Shown piece after piece: positions 19,771-31,300 of a stretch of DNA of 64,000 nucleotides. Each line of letters begins with the position of its first letter. The stretch's first letter is position 1. The notes beneath the pieces are model-generated. The model saw nothing but the letters and a program-made list of their open reading frames with translations. It did not search any database and was not told where the DNA came from. A program made the position numbers and the translations under genes. The DNA is from Desmodus rotundus (Eukaryota; Chordata; Mammalia; Chiroptera; Phyllostomidae), in assembly GCF_022682495.2 (NCBI RefSeq), contig NC_071398.1, positions 91,477,705 to 91,541,704 of the forward strand, in the 5' to 3' direction.

Positions 19771-20338
19771 GAGGACCCACTGAAGCTGTTGTCCTGGTGG
19801 CCACAGTTCATCCCAGGGGAAGGACATGGATTTTAATACCAGCCCAGGAGAGAGAGGCTCCAGGCCAAGTCCAGGAATCTTCCTACACAAGGCTTCCAAG
19901 TGCCCTCTCCCAGCGGGGCCACGGAGAGCACTACTTCCTGCAGCTCCAACCCGCAACAGTATCGGCAGCATCGCCAACCAGGGGAGCTCACCTGAGCCCT
20001 GGTGTCCAGAGTTTCCATCGGGGCTCAATCGCAGACATGACTGACTGCCCACGTGGCTGACCTTCGGTGTCCAGACCCTGCAGAGATGGAGCAGGTGGTA
20101 TGTGGCCCGAGGCTCCCGTCATTGATCACGTGATTAGACTGCCTGCTGTGGTCTGGGGCCCCAGGTAAACCAAGACACCGTTATCAGGCAGGACAGCCCA
20201 AGGGCCTAGAGATTACCACCCAGGAACCAAGGACAACAGCCAGGCCTCTTTTGGGGTAAGGTTACATTTTTTTACTATGCAAGTATTTTTTACATTCATT
20301 TACATGGAGTTCAGCAAAACAGTCTCTAAGGATTCTTT
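19771..20338. other. Unique sequence, no gene recognised
   Basis: Short overlapping frames only. No repeat is recognised. Confidence 0.35.
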
Positions 20339-20340
20339 TA

Positions 20341-20541
20341 CCGTATTTTTCAGACTATAACACATACCAGACCATAAGGCGTACGTAGGTTTTAGCGGAG
20401 GAAAATAGGAAAGTAACCCTGCTCCACCGCCATCTGCCCCCTCCAGCGAGCCAAGTAAGCTACATTCGGACTATAAGACGCACCCCCCTTTTCCTCCCAA
20501 ATTTGAGGGGCAAAGTGTGCCTTATAGTCCAAAAAATACAG
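20341..20541. mobile_element. 201-bp MITE, CCGTATTTTTC ends
   Basis: The left end CCGTATTTTTCAGACTATAA mirrors the right end, which read inverted begins CTGTATTTTTTGGACTATAA. A further inverted pair ('ctataagacgcacccccctt' and 'caaagtgtgccttatagtcc') builds a stem near the right end. The left flank is TA and the right flank is CA, probably a mutated TA. The termini resemble the MITE at 18120-18284, so the two may share a transposase source. Confidence 0.83.
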
Positions 20542-20554
20542 CAATTCCTTCTGT

Positions 20555-21555
20555 GTGTGGCTACTTTCCCCTTTTGTACTTCTTATTTCTGCCTTCTTCC
20601 TTCTTTGCTCTTGAAAAGGTTAGACAATTTATAAACTTCATTGTTTATTCAAAGAATTACCTTTGAATTTATCACTTACTGTATTCATTAAATATAAAAC
20701 TTTTTGTCTTAAAATTCATTGACTTCTGCTTTCAAATTTATTAATTCCTATCTTCTGCTTTCCTTGTGTTTATTTCCTTTTTTCTAGCTACTTCAATGGG
20801 ATGCTTACTTCACTTTGTCATTCCTGTTTAATATTTTATCAACTCATTACAAGACTGTGTGTATTAGTCTGGGTTCTCCAGAGAAACGGAATCAATAAGA
20901 TACATAGAGAACTTGATTCTAAGAAGTTGGCGCATGCAATCATGGAGGCTGAGGAGTCCCAAGATATGCAGACGGCAAGCTGGAGATGCCGGAACACCGG
21001 TGCTGCAAGTTCCAGTCCAAGTGTAAATCCGAAGGCAGAAGGAGGCAAAGTTCCAGGTCAAAGACAGTCAGACAGAGAGAAAAAATCCTTTCTTACTCAG
21101 CCGTTCATTCTCTTCTGGCCTTCACCAGATTGGGCGAGGCCCACCCACTTTGGGGCGGGGCAATCTGCTTTGTTCAGTCTTTTAGCTCAAATGTGAATCT
21201 CATCCAGAAACACCCTTCACAGGCACACCCAGAATAATGGCTGGTTCGAGTTGGTGCACAGAATCCCACTATGCTTTTTTCTCTGCGTACTGTTTTAGCC
21301 GTGCCTCCTAAGTTCTGGTAAGTAATGTTTTCTTTAGTATTATTTTACATATAATAATTCCATGTTGAAGTCTCTGTGACTTACAGCAGGAATATTCTGC
21401 TCCTGAATTTTTGACTGAACAGTAAGGGCAACGACTTGCCTTTTTGTAGAAGGCTGATTTGATTTTCATGAAGCCAACACAAAGGCAAACCTCAACCTCC
21501 TTAGGGCCCAGGTGTTGCTTAGAAAGGACTCTCTCCAAACTTGAAAAACACATTT
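20555..21555 (-). repeat. Old L1 LINE, inverted, split by another repeat
   Basis: T-rich inverted L1 text occurs at 20555-20860 and resumes at about 21244 with 'cccactatgcttttttctct', 'agccgtgcctcctaagttct', close to the L1 phrase on conversion of a residue such as 'gctgcatcccataaattttg'. The intervening element is 20861-21243. The right boundary is soft. Confidence 0.5.
20861..21243 (+). repeat. Interspersed repeat inside L1, family not assigned
   Basis: The phrases 'gtattagtctgggttctcca', 'gagaaacggaatcaataaga', 'atcatggaggctgaggagtc', 'gcaatctgctttgttcagtc' and 'ctcatccagaaacacccttc' belong to a repeat common in mammalian genomes that I recognise by text but cannot name with certainty (LTR or old LINE 3' end). 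It interrupts an inverted L1. Confidence 0.6.
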
Positions 21556-21699
21556 AAATATCCATGGAGACATGCATCTTCTTGCCTAAGTGGATTTCTT
21601 AACATGATCAAGGATTCCCACATTGAACCTCGAATCTAAGTGGGAAAGAAGGATCCACTACCTCTCTCCCACCTAAATGCTCCTAAATATTATTATTAA

Positions 21700-21920
21700 C
21701 ACAAAGTATAATAACTGCCACTATACCATCTAATATATGTTTCTGGTGCTTTCTATATGTTGCCTTATCTAATTTTTGCATGAGTTCTAAGATAGGGATA
21801 TATACTCTAAGTTTTCAAGGTAAGAAAATGACAACTCAAAGGGGTTACGTTAACTTGGGTAAAATGACCCCTCTTCTTAGGGGGAGGAGCTAGGATTTCA
21901 CACCAGCTCTGTCTGAATGA
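21700..21920 (-). repeat. MIR SINE, inverted
   Basis: The inverted MIR order is clear: 'tgccttatctaatttttgca', 'agatagggatatatactcta', 'gtaagaaaatgacaactcaa', 'ttacgttaacttgggtaaaa', 'agctaggatttcacacc' and 'tgtctgaatgaaagcc'. Confidence 0.68.
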
Positions 21921-22820
21921 AAGCCTACCTGTTTTCTCAGGAGGCCTCTCTGCCCCCTACTTGCAGCAGTAAGATGGCCCTGCCTCCCTTGGCAAAGTTT
22001 ATTCTCCAGGCAGAGAGGGTATGCCTGCTACAGTCTACTCTCTCAGGTAGGGAGCAGCCAGCCTGGAATTCTGCAACTGAGAGGCAGCAGTCCCCCAGCC
22101 ATGGAAGGCTTCTGCCTGTGGAAGCCATATGTATAGAGAAGATTCTGAGCCAAGAAGTAATGAGGGGAAAGGAGAGGAGATCAGGGAGGGGGCCCAAAGA
22201 GTGGGGATGGACACAGCTGCTTCAGGAGGGTAACGCTGACCACAGAGCCAGCGTGTGCCAGACACACCCATCACCTGTGCAAGCCCGTCGAGTCTGTCCC
22301 AGCTATCTGGCAACTGCCCTGTCATGAAATGAGCAAACAACTTCCTATACTGAAGGGTTCAGTTTAGCATCATCGGCCAAGTCTCAGCAGGGACCAGAGA
22401 GGCGGATCACGTGGGGGCTGGAGGCCCTGATAGCAGCAGCCAGAGCCCACTGGCACATCTCAGAGCGCCTGCCAACTGGGCAGATTATCCGAGCCCTGCT
22501 GCAAAGAGATAAGGAACGTCCTGCTCCAGCCCCTAGAAGGGCAGGGCTGTATATAGCAGCCTGAGTAGGCTGTGAGGGAATGTCCTGGCTGGAGGCCTCT
22601 CTCCAGCCCAGGCGAAGAGGGGAATGGGTATGTGGGAAGCAGGGAGCTAATGAATAGCCTCCTGTGCCCTGGTCTTCCCGGCAGCTCTGTCTTAGTGATC
22701 AGCCTGCAATCTCAGTGAGAAGGACTTATCTATGGAAAATATTTTCTTTATGGTCCAAGTTCTCTACAGTGAACTTGAACTCCTTTAATAGCCAGCACCC
22801 ATAAATATACTTTTTTAGGA
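21921..22820. other. Unique sequence, no gene recognised
   Basis: A partial minus-strand CTCF-like match (CAAGTAGGGGGCAG, near 21951-21964) lacks one highly conserved C. No repeat or exon is recognised. The end (22700-22800) is AT-rich and could be conserved non-coding DNA. Confidence 0.35.
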
Positions 22821-22830
22821 GGTTTTTTTT

Positions 22831-23029
22831 TTAATACTTTATTTGTTTGTTTTTAGAGAGAGGGGAAGAGAGAGAGAAGGAAAGAAACATCAATGTGTGG
22901 TTGCCTCATGCGCACCCCCTGCTAGGGACCTGGCCTGCAACCCAGGCATGTACACTGACTGGGAATTGAACCGGTGACCCTTTGGTTTGCAGGCAGGTAC
23001 TCAGCCCACTGAGCCACACCAGCCAGGGC
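22831..23029 (-). mobile_element. VES-type tRNA-derived bat SINE, copy 3
   Basis: Inverted SINE of the same subtype as copy 1: tail 'aatactttatttgtttgttt', GA-rich linker, 'atcaatgtgtggttgcctca', body with 'gacctggcctgcaacccagg', B-box complement 'gggaattgaaccggtgaccc' and head end 'gagccacaccagccagggc'. It is close to consensus. Target duplications are not clear, perhaps because of the long T-run at the left edge. Confidence 0.92.
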
Positions 23030-23384
23030 TTTAAGAGAGTAAGCCAGAGAGGCACAAAAGGAATTCCTTTGGTTGGGAATTCTGCTAATGGGTGTCCGGG
23101 CATGGGCCGATCCTCTCCCCTTTCTCTGGGGTCACCCAGAGGAGCCCGCAGAGTGCCTGCCTTGCCTATGTGGCAGGAGCAGACTGGTTTTCTCAGCTCC
23201 TCCAGGGTCCCTGCACACCCCATGCCCTCTCTGCCCCCATCGGTTCCGATGTCATCATTTCTGACTGTGTTGTCTTTAGATAAGGTGGCCATGCCCCTCA
23301 TCTCTGAAGAGGTGCAGGAGGGTCACATGGGTGTGTCTGTCCTGTCTGCTTCCTGGTCCCCCAACACTAGCTTAGTAATGGACA

Positions 23385-23490
23385 AAAATAGTAATAGCGT
23401 CTGCCTCATTAGAGATGATAGTGGGGTTAAAATAAGATTGCATGTTAAGTGCCTGACACATTGGAAATGCCCAGTTAAATATTAATGGAT
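23385..23490 (+). repeat. MIR 3' fragment
   Basis: 'gtctgcctcattagagatga', 'ggttaaaataagattgcatg', 'ttaagtgcctgacacattgg' and 'agttaaatattaatgg' follow the 3' half of MIR (ending 'gcctggcacatagtaagtgctcaataaa'). Confidence 0.58.
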
Positions 23491-24889
23491 TATCAGTCCG
23501 CATCAGCCTCGTTCTCTACACTCACCCACCCCCTGAATGGCGATGTGGACCAAACTTGGCCCATAGATGACTTTCATTGTTTCCAAAAATAACTCCTCCC
23601 AGCAGGGGCGAGGATTCACCAGCCTGACTCTGGCACTGATTCAACACCAGAGTTCCAAAAATGCCTCGAGAGGTGCCAGCTCCTTGGAATCAGAGCCTTC
23701 CCCATGCCTCCTTGTAAGGCAGCCGTCCTCATTTGGATGGGTGAGTCACACTCGGGCTGCTAGATCAACAGATAAATGTTAATAAACACGTTACTCTGTA
23801 GTAACAACCTCATGTAGGCTGAGTTCAGCTCATGACTCTGGGGCGATTTTTAGGAGACAAGAGTGGGTGAAATAGTAAGCAATCACTATTTTTCCAACAA
23901 GAGTTATAGGCGCAGATTCAAACATGGAACCTAACAAAAGATGATAGTGCCCAACTCGGAAAGAGAATGGTCCAGTCGAGGAAGTAAAATGCGGACACAG
24001 GAATAGAAAGCTCCCTCAGCAAAACAGGATGTGGCCCAGACAGGTGACAAGGTGCAGGGTTTGGAAGAGCATTTTCCTCTGGGTTCTGGACATCAGAGAA
24101 AACGAACATTAGCAGCAAGCGGGTACCAGGCCCGCACCTGGTACAGTCAGGTTAGTCCAAGAGAAAGGGCCTCATGTGTTAATGCCAAGGGGCACGTGTG
24201 GTCCAGAGCACGACAGTTCAGGGGTGAGATGCTGCTTCTTCCTCTGTTTATCTTCTGATGATAATGTGAACTCCATCATCACCTCAGGCCTCCAGCATCC
24301 TCCTTCCCCTTTGTCTTTTGGCCTGTCTATCATTAAGAATTGGTCTTTTTCCTGACCTACTCTTCCTGTTTTGTTCATTTCAGGGGCTTTTCGTCCATTG
24401 TCTGGCATGCAAGGTTTTCTTCTGCCTCGAAGCACTCTTCCCATTAGGGGATTTTTTGACAAGAAAGGTGTCTCTAAGCCCATTTCCTGCGAAAATCTGT
24501 CACTGCCTAAGTGGTACCCTGCTGCTTGAGTCCTCATTCGTCTCCATGGCAATGTTCTGCAACTCTTCTGCTTGTGTAAGTTCAAGGCCCATCAAATTAT
24601 TTATCAGAGCAGAGCCAGCACATTTCACCCGTGCACACACACACATTCCATGTGTCAGAGCAGCCTTCACAAATGCAGCCATGTCTGGTGTGCATCCATT
24701 TCAAAACGGCAAGGAAAGGGACAGGCCGCTCATCCGCTGACTTCATTCATTCACGCGTGCACGCATGTGCGCACTCCGGCACGGTGAGGGAAGCAGGGAC
24801 ATAACAACTGGCCTCCTCCTTGGGGTATGGGGGTGGGAACCAGGGACAGCTTCAGCAGAGCTCCTAAGAGGATGGTTGACCTCCTTCCT
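23491..24889. other. Unique sequence, no gene recognised
   Basis: Contains an RFX-like half palindrome GTCTCCATGGCAAT near 24540-24553 and a Z-DNA-prone tract (cacgcgtgcacgcatgtgcg) near 24751-24771. No exon is recognised. Confidence 0.35.
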
Positions 24890-25170
24890 AATTGAGGAGT
24901 GGCCACAGAAGGGGTAGGGTTTTCCTAACAAAAGCAAAGCCTGGACAAAGGCATGGAGAGGTGACAGAATGTCCATGCTAACTAATGTCACATGATATGG
25001 CTGAAAAATGGGATGGAGGAGGGTGCTGGAGGCAGGAACAGAGGGGAGACAGAGAAAGCCAGGGCTAGAGAGAGAGGAGAGGGGTAGCAACGAGATCCTG
25101 GGGACCTGTGTCAAATAGCAAGGGGCTTGCACTCCTGAGGTGACATGAAAGATCTCTGGGGGAAATGCAG
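24890..25170 (-). repeat. Possible L2 fragment, inverted
   Basis: 'aaagcctggacaaaggcatg', 'gctgaaaaatgggatggagg' and 'aagatctctgggggaaatg' resemble the inverted L2 body ('agagaacagcatgtgcaaagg'). It is diverged, and the call is tentative. Confidence 0.4.
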
Positions 25171-25799
25171 CATCACGGGCTTGACATTCTAGAAAACTCT
25201 CTTCCACTGCTAACTTGGGGGTTTGATTAAATAATAAAGCCCAGAGCAAGAAAGAAGCCAGAGACAAGCTGATGAGGGACCCAAGAGGACCAGAGACTAG
25301 AGGTGTGCACAGGAAAGGTGCAAGTATCCCTGAAGAGACAGGCCAGGTAGGACATCATAACCACTTAGATGGAGGAAGGAAAGATAACTGAAGAATTCAG
25401 GGCCCCTGATCAAGAAGGGAGTGGCATAGGGGAGAACAGGAAGGAAGCACTCAGTTTGTGGCTCTTCCGGTTTAAGGAGTCTCTGGGACATCCAGTAACA
25501 AAATCAGAGACACCCCTGCTTTCAGTCAATGAGCCATTGTTAACCAAAGGAATGACCTTGACCCAGATAGTGAAACTCTGGGCAAAGTGATGGGCCTCTT
25601 GGAAAGATATTTTCAGGGAGAGAGATCTTCTCAGCCTCCCTAAAATCACATCACAGAGGCTACAGCGAAAACTCTCTTAGTGAGGATAGTGGTGTTGAAA
25701 TTTTATCTTCATCCCATGAACCCAGTTCACCCTCGCAGATGAATGGGTCTTCCTCCTAGGCAAGACTGTGCTCTCTCAGCATGGGGTGGGGGGAATACC

Positions 25800-25985
25800 A
25801 GAGGTCACAGAGGTCTGGGGTCACTGAGTTCAAGTCCTGGATCCATTACTCCTTCCCCCTATAACCTTGGGCACCGTTAGTTAACCTTTCCAAGACTCGA
25901 TTCCATCACTCATTAACTGGGGGCTCTGAACCCCTGCCTCTCGGGCTGTGGGCCTGGATTTGGATGAGATGGTTGCAATAAACAC
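25800..25985 (+). repeat. MIR SINE
   Basis: 'agttcaagtcctggatccat', 'ataaccttgggcaccgttag', 'ttaacctttccaagactcga' and 'gatgagatggttgcaataaa' follow the MIR core and tail in order. Confidence 0.7.
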
Positions 25986-26189
25986 TGGTCCCCCTCTTCT
26001 AACCCCAACCCCCACAGTGCCGGTTCAGACTTGAATCTCCATCAGTCATCCTCACTGTCTCTACCACTTACCTCAGTGTCTTTCAACACCCAGTTCACTT
26101 GGAGAAGCCTAATTTTCTCCACATTCATGGGCTATTAGCTGCTCTGACAACTTGGGGTGATGAAATGCCACCATTTGGGCAGCTCAGGC

Positions 26190-26420
26190 TCAGAGTCCGT
26201 GAGCCGGCGGTGAGGCTGTGCCCCCACTCCTCCGGCAGGGGGCAGCATCGGGCAGTGTAAGGCCGCGTCGGGTGCCCTGGGACCGAAGGTCTCGGAAGGA
26301 CTGCGTAGGAGGGGGTTGAATTCACACTCCAGCTGACAAAGGACCCATTTTACTCCACGTGGGTCTGACACGCGCCTCCCAGGGCGTAGGTCTTTGGGGA
26401 ACACGGGAGCAGGGAGCGAT
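26190..26420. promoter_or_regulatory. Modest CpG-rich block around CTCF motif
   Basis: CpGs cluster here (gtgagccggcggtgagg, ggccgcgtcgggtgcc, ggtctcggaag) relative to flanks. It is too short for a classical CpG island and no transcript features are seen. Confidence 0.35.
26229..26247 (+). promoter_or_regulatory. CTCF-type motif
   Basis: The core CCGGCAGGGGGCAGC matches the CTCF consensus at the CC, A and GGGGGC positions and uses common alternatives elsewhere. It points right and is embedded in the CpG-rich block. Confidence 0.6.
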
Positions 26421-28055
26421 TTTCTGAAAGCACTCCTGGCCCAGCAAGTGCAGCCAGGTTTTTCCCAAACCCACACAGGGACTGGCTGCTGTTACCTTTC
26501 AATAAAACGCTGATCTGCCAGAAGCAGAAGGCTTCTCCTCCTTACCTGTCTATCCTAGGGCCCTGCTAGCAGATGCCTCCCCACACCCCCACTGCCTCCC
26601 TCCCGGAGTCTGAAGTCATGGAAGAGAGCACCTGACCTGGACCAGATGGGGAGCTTATCCGCCTCCCCAACAAGCGTTTTTAGTTCCTCACACCCTCAGC
26701 CCTGTGGGAGAATCTTGGAGGAGACAAAAGGAAAAAAGGGACACAGATCTCCAGTCGTAGAAGCTATTGCTATTGTCGAGAAGACACGCAGATGTGAAAC
26801 TGGAGAAAGACACAAGGATACACATTATCACGTGCTCTGCTTCACATCACGCATGGTGGATCCGTGTTCCCTGAGTCCCAGGAGGCATGGTCAGACCTGG
26901 GATGATGTTCTACGATTTGTGAATTTGATTACACGGAAAAACCAGAGGCAGAATGTTAACAATCAGTCAAGATTGCCCAGGATACGAGGTCCCAGTAAGG
27001 ACAGGAGGTCCCAGCTGTGCAAATTTGGACAGCGGAGATGTTAACATCAGCGGCATTCCATCGTCTGCCTGTGAGATCCAGGGCACCTGGTCTCTCCCAA
27101 GAGAGCCTCAGGGCCCGTGAGGCACCCTGGGCACTCAGTGTCCTATTTACTGTGGCTGGTGGGGGAGGCGGGGTGGGAAGCACCGGAACCGCTATGTCAC
27201 TGTGACATCAGCAACTTCCAGGAATCACTGAGTCAGCTGCAGGCCCCAGGGCTGGGCCCACTCACTTCCTCCCACTAGGCAGAGGTGGCGCCCTCCCCCA
27301 CCCCCAGGCAAAGTTTTGAGCCTGTTTTTCCACCTCTGTCCACCACTGCTCAGGACAGTTAGGACCTGGCCCAGGTAGGTCAGCCTGGCATGGAGACACA
27401 CCAGTGGGGAGGCCGGCTGTGTCCCCCTCCCATGCTCTCTCCCATGGAAGAGAGGCCCCCCATGGAAAGTCACATCTGGCTTGGAGCTGAGGTATTGCCA
27501 GTGTCCCTGGGAGAGGAAGCTTTGCCAGTCACTTACACCTCCACCTCCTTGTGAACAAGTTGAGCTGTTTCTAAAAGGGGGACGGGGGTTGTGACAGAAG
27601 AATTAGGAGGGGTTACGTAAGAGGGAGTTGGGGCGGGGAGAAGACATGCAGAAGGAAAACCTGTGCCCACCTGAATGAGCGCAGCTCTAGGAAGGGCACT
27701 GCATTGCGGACAGTTGGGGGCATGGCCCACTCCTTTCTCAAAAGAGGGTGGGCACTGGCACAGCCAGACTCATCCCACAGTCAGGAAGCCAGCACGATGG
27801 CCAGAGGGCATCTGTTTGTAGCTCTCAGAGGATGACTTCCTCTTGTCCCTTCCCCATCATGGTCATAGGCACCTCCCCTCCTCCCCACGTGGGACCCACC
27901 CTTCCCTCCTTATGAGGATCCAAGCCAGAATCTGTCTACACCAAGCAGAGTCTATCTGTTCATTAAACCTAATCCTCAGTAAGTTACTCTTATGAAGAAG
28001 AAAATTACAATTGTATAGCCCTGCAAAGGTCCTGTACTCTCCCTGTGCGCGCTTG

Positions 28056-28056
<1 letters not shown>
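26421..28056. other. Unique sequence, no gene recognised
   Basis: GC-rich with short overlapping frames; no repeat family or exon is recognised. Confidence 0.3.

Positions 28057-28096
<40 letters not shown>
28057..28096. repeat. CT dinucleotide microsatellite
   Basis: A pure CT run of about 20 units (homopurine on the minus strand). Long GA/CT tracts can form triplex DNA and are often polymorphic. Confidence 0.97.
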
Positions 28097-28099
<3 letters not shown>

Positions 28100-28124
28100 C
28101 TTTGATTGTTCATTATATTGTTTC

Positions 28125-28290
28125 ACTTAATGCCAACAAAACCCTGCTGGGTAAGTATCACTGTCATATAGCCGAGAAAACAGATTCAGAAAGGTGATGA
28201 AAACTTCCCGGGGTCACACAGCTACAGAGGGACAAAGCCAGGCTCAAAAGCCAGGTCAGTCTGACTCCAGGGAGCCAGAATTTTTCCACT
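28125..28290 (-). repeat. MIR SINE, inverted
   Basis: 'aaccctgctgggtaagtatc', 'gagaaaacagattcagaaag', 'ggggtcacacagctacagag' and 'gtcagtctgactccaggga' are the inverted MIR in order. Confidence 0.78.
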
Positions 28291-29540
28291 CGGATATTGT
28301 GACTCAAAGTAAGAGCCTCCTCTGAGTTGGAATTATAGAATTAGAGTTTCATTCAGCAAGTCACAAAGTCTTCAGGTCGGAAGACACTTGGGAGATTGTG
28401 CAGACCCGTGACCCAAGCAGATGTCTGAATCTCCCTCATGGCGTCCTGGCTTCTGCTTGAGTCACCGGCTCCAGAAAGTGCAGTCTTGCCTGATTCAGCC
28501 CAGGCCCACTCAGAATCAGTAGCCAGTTCTTAGGCATTCAGAGCTGCAATCTCTCTCCCTGCACCACCCACGGACTGAGCCTGCCCTTGGGAACATGGGG
28601 AACCTAAGTAGCGTGTCCCTCCCGAAGAGTCTGGCTTTGGACCACCTGGCCTCGATTCCTCCCAGGCCCCCTCACGTGGCAGTGCCTCACCTCTCCCCTC
28701 TGAGTCAGTCTGTTCAGGCTCCAGGTGAGAGCCTGGCAGGAGCACAGTGCTCCAGAAGTAAGCTGCCTGGCCCCGAGGAGACTGGAACCAGACTACAACC
28801 CTCCATTCATTTCTTGGGTCTTGATGCTGGAGACTCATTGTGATTGTCTCATGAATAAAAACCCATGAGTGTCCTTCCCGTGTGCGGTCCTAAGCCACCT
28901 CCTCTCCCACCCCTCGTCCGGCGGGGTTGGTGAAGCCCACAATGCATTCTGCCTGGGCAGGCCACGCCTAACAGGTGCTCCTGCGCACTCTCCTCAGGGC
29001 CCCCGGCACCATGGACTCACTAGGCTCAGCCACATCCTTCCTCTGGCCCCAGCTCTCTGAGGTCTGCTCTGAGACTGCCAAGGGGTCACCCTGACCCAGT
29101 CGCTCCAAACCAGGCATGCTGACTTTTAATTTCCAGCTTCCTGATGCACCCCCAGGGGTCACCTGGAAAGTTCTGGACATACCCTCAGTTGGGCCACGTA
29201 GAAGCCAAGGCCACTGTCGCAGGCCCTCCCTTTGCTGAAACAACTTGCTGGCATGTCTCCCGTTTCATCCATGGGTGCCCTGCATAGACACCTGCCAGGG
29301 GTGCTTCCCCAGTGATCCACTTCCTGTCGCTGGATCTGGGCTGTTTCCACCACCTTGCCCACCCCCACCCTGAGTCCAAGGGTGCTGGGCGGGATACACA
29401 GCCTCTGACTCCACCCCCTCATTCCTCCCTTCAGAGTCTTGCTCCAAGCTTCCCCTAGCACCAGATAGGTTTGTCCTCCTTCCTACCAGGCAGGCACTTC
29501 CTTTGGGTTGGATCCTCTGTTCCAGCACAAGGGCCTAATG
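28291..29540. other. Mostly unique sequence
   Basis: About 28320-28500 ('aagtcttcaggtcggaagac' onward) may be a worn CR1/L3-like relic. The remainder is GC-rich and unrecognised. Confidence 0.3.
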
Positions 29541-29807
29541 CAGCGATTTGCAACCTTTTCTCTCTCAGAGCACACATAAACTGATAACTAAAATTCCATG
29601 GCACACTGAAAATTTTTTTTTTTGCCAATCTAACAAAAAAAAAGTAAGTATAATTTTGATTCATTCACACCGATGGCTATTGTTGTGTTGACCGCTGTCA
29701 TTTTTTTAATTTGACAGTCTAAGGGAAAAGAGGTCAGTGCCCCTGACTAAATAGTCAGGTGTTGCATGTTTTAAAAAGTTTTGCAGTGCACCGGTTGAAA
29801 ATCACGG
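29541..29807. mobile_element. 267-bp hAT-type MITE
   Basis: Ends are inverted repeats: left CAGCGATTTGCAACC, right (read inverted) CCGTGATTTTCAACC. Internal words such as 'gcacacataaactgataact', 'gattcattcacaccgatggc', 'gtcagtgcccctgactaaat' and 'ttgcagtgcaccggttgaaa' match a non-autonomous hAT family I associate with bats. The body is AT-rich with no coding. A clear 8-bp target duplication is not preserved. Confidence 0.75.
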
Positions 29808-30764
29808 GCCAACACATTGCTCTATGCTCGGATCCCCAAGCTTTGCTCCAGATACAGAAAAGGGATCTTCTTAGAAAGTAGAAAACCTCCTTTGCAACAA
29901 GGTTACTGATTATTAGCTTGCTGTGGACTTTCCAAAATCTAGTTTGAAACACAAAGCTGAGAAAAGTGTCTTTGTTCTAGGGCGGGTTGAAGCCACAAAC
30001 CCATTGAAACATATTGATCACTTGAGAGTGAAAATGCATTATTCTAACATGTCAAAAATATTGTCTCCGTTCTTCCCCAGTTCAAGATGAACATCTAAAA
30101 GAGAACTTACTCCTTTGCCTTCCATCCCCATGCTTTCTTCTCTCTCTCCCTCACTGCCAAACCTTCATGCGTCCTGGATTCTATCCTCCCGGAGCTCTAC
30201 CTGACTCTTCATAAGTGCACTCCTAAGTTATCTTTGTGGGGTCTGCTTCCCTCGTCAGTCATCCCACCTTGTGGCGGGAAGGTCACCCCCACAAATGTGT
30301 GCTGCATTTTCAACACAGGCATAAGCATATTTAAAACCACTGACACCGTAGGTAACTTCATTCTAGCTACGTCACTCTCCATCCACTTAACACGGATGGG
30401 ACAGTGGGGCTTGTTGTGCGTGTTTCGACCACAAAGCCCAGTTTGTTAGAAGCGTAGATGCAACAAGGTCTAACCCAGTGGCTACAATTCCTCCCCTGTG
30501 ACCCTCTCAGAAGCCTCGGCCCCTCCACCACTCCTGGCCAGAACTGACCACAGGGTCTGTGCTTCCAAACCTCATCTTCACCTAACCCCTCAGATGCCCT
30601 CCAACCATGAAGGACTTATACAACTCTGCCTTGACCCTGACTTTGGGCCAGTCCCCCGTCAGCAGGATTCTGTGAGTTTCTGCCACGTCTACCTCCTCAC
30701 ACTGTACAGCGTTTCCCTCGTGCGGGCACATTTTTTCATTTGCTTCTCCAGTGCACTCTGTAGT
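29808..30764. other. Unique sequence, no gene recognised
   Basis: AT-rich at first, then pyrimidine-rich. No exon or firm repeat is recognised. Confidence 0.3.
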
Positions 30765-31300
30765 CATTCATTCAGTTAGCAAACCTCTGTGAGCCCCTTC
30801 GCTGTCAGGCAGTGCTCTGGGCACTGCGGCTACAGGAGTCAACAGGCCTGGCTTTCGTTCGAAACTTGACTCTGGTGGAGGAGATACATAATACACAAAC
30901 AAAAGCTCTGAAGACCATGACTGCCCTTTGGTTCCTCCGAGGAAATATATAGGGTTGTGCAAGAGAGCGCAGAAGGAAGCCCCGGACAGGAAGCTCAAGG
31001 AAGACCTCTGTGGAGGGGCTAATGTTTACTTGGATGCCTACCAGAGGAGAAGGGGCAGCAGGGAGGGAGCCAGAGCAGAGGCCCAGGGGTAGGGGTGAGC
31101 CTGGGGTTCTCCAGCAATCCAGGGGTGTGGGTAGGGGCTGAGAAGAGAGAAAGGAGGCAAGAGGCGGAAGACCAAGTGGCCAGGCAGGGAGGTGATGTGA
31201 ACTGATGAAAATTTCCAAAGATCCCTCTGGCTACTGTGTGGAAAATGGAACCAGGGGTTGGGGCAGGGGAAGGAGTGGGAAATAAAGAAGCTAATTAGGC
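30765..31300 (-). repeat. L2 LINE, inverted, long fragment
   Basis: Starts with 'tcattcattcagttagcaaa' and 'caggcagtgctctgggcact', then 'ctacaggagtcaacaggcct', 'gatacataatacacaaac', and continues into the body ('ggaagacctctgtggagg', 'cagagcagaggcccagggg'). The collinear order supports one long inverted L2 copy of over 500 bp. Confidence 0.75.

Noticed and set aside
20425..20450. CTCF-like match inside the MITE at 20341 (ccatctgccccctccagcg)
   Set aside because: The conserved upstream CC of the core is missing; the score would be low.
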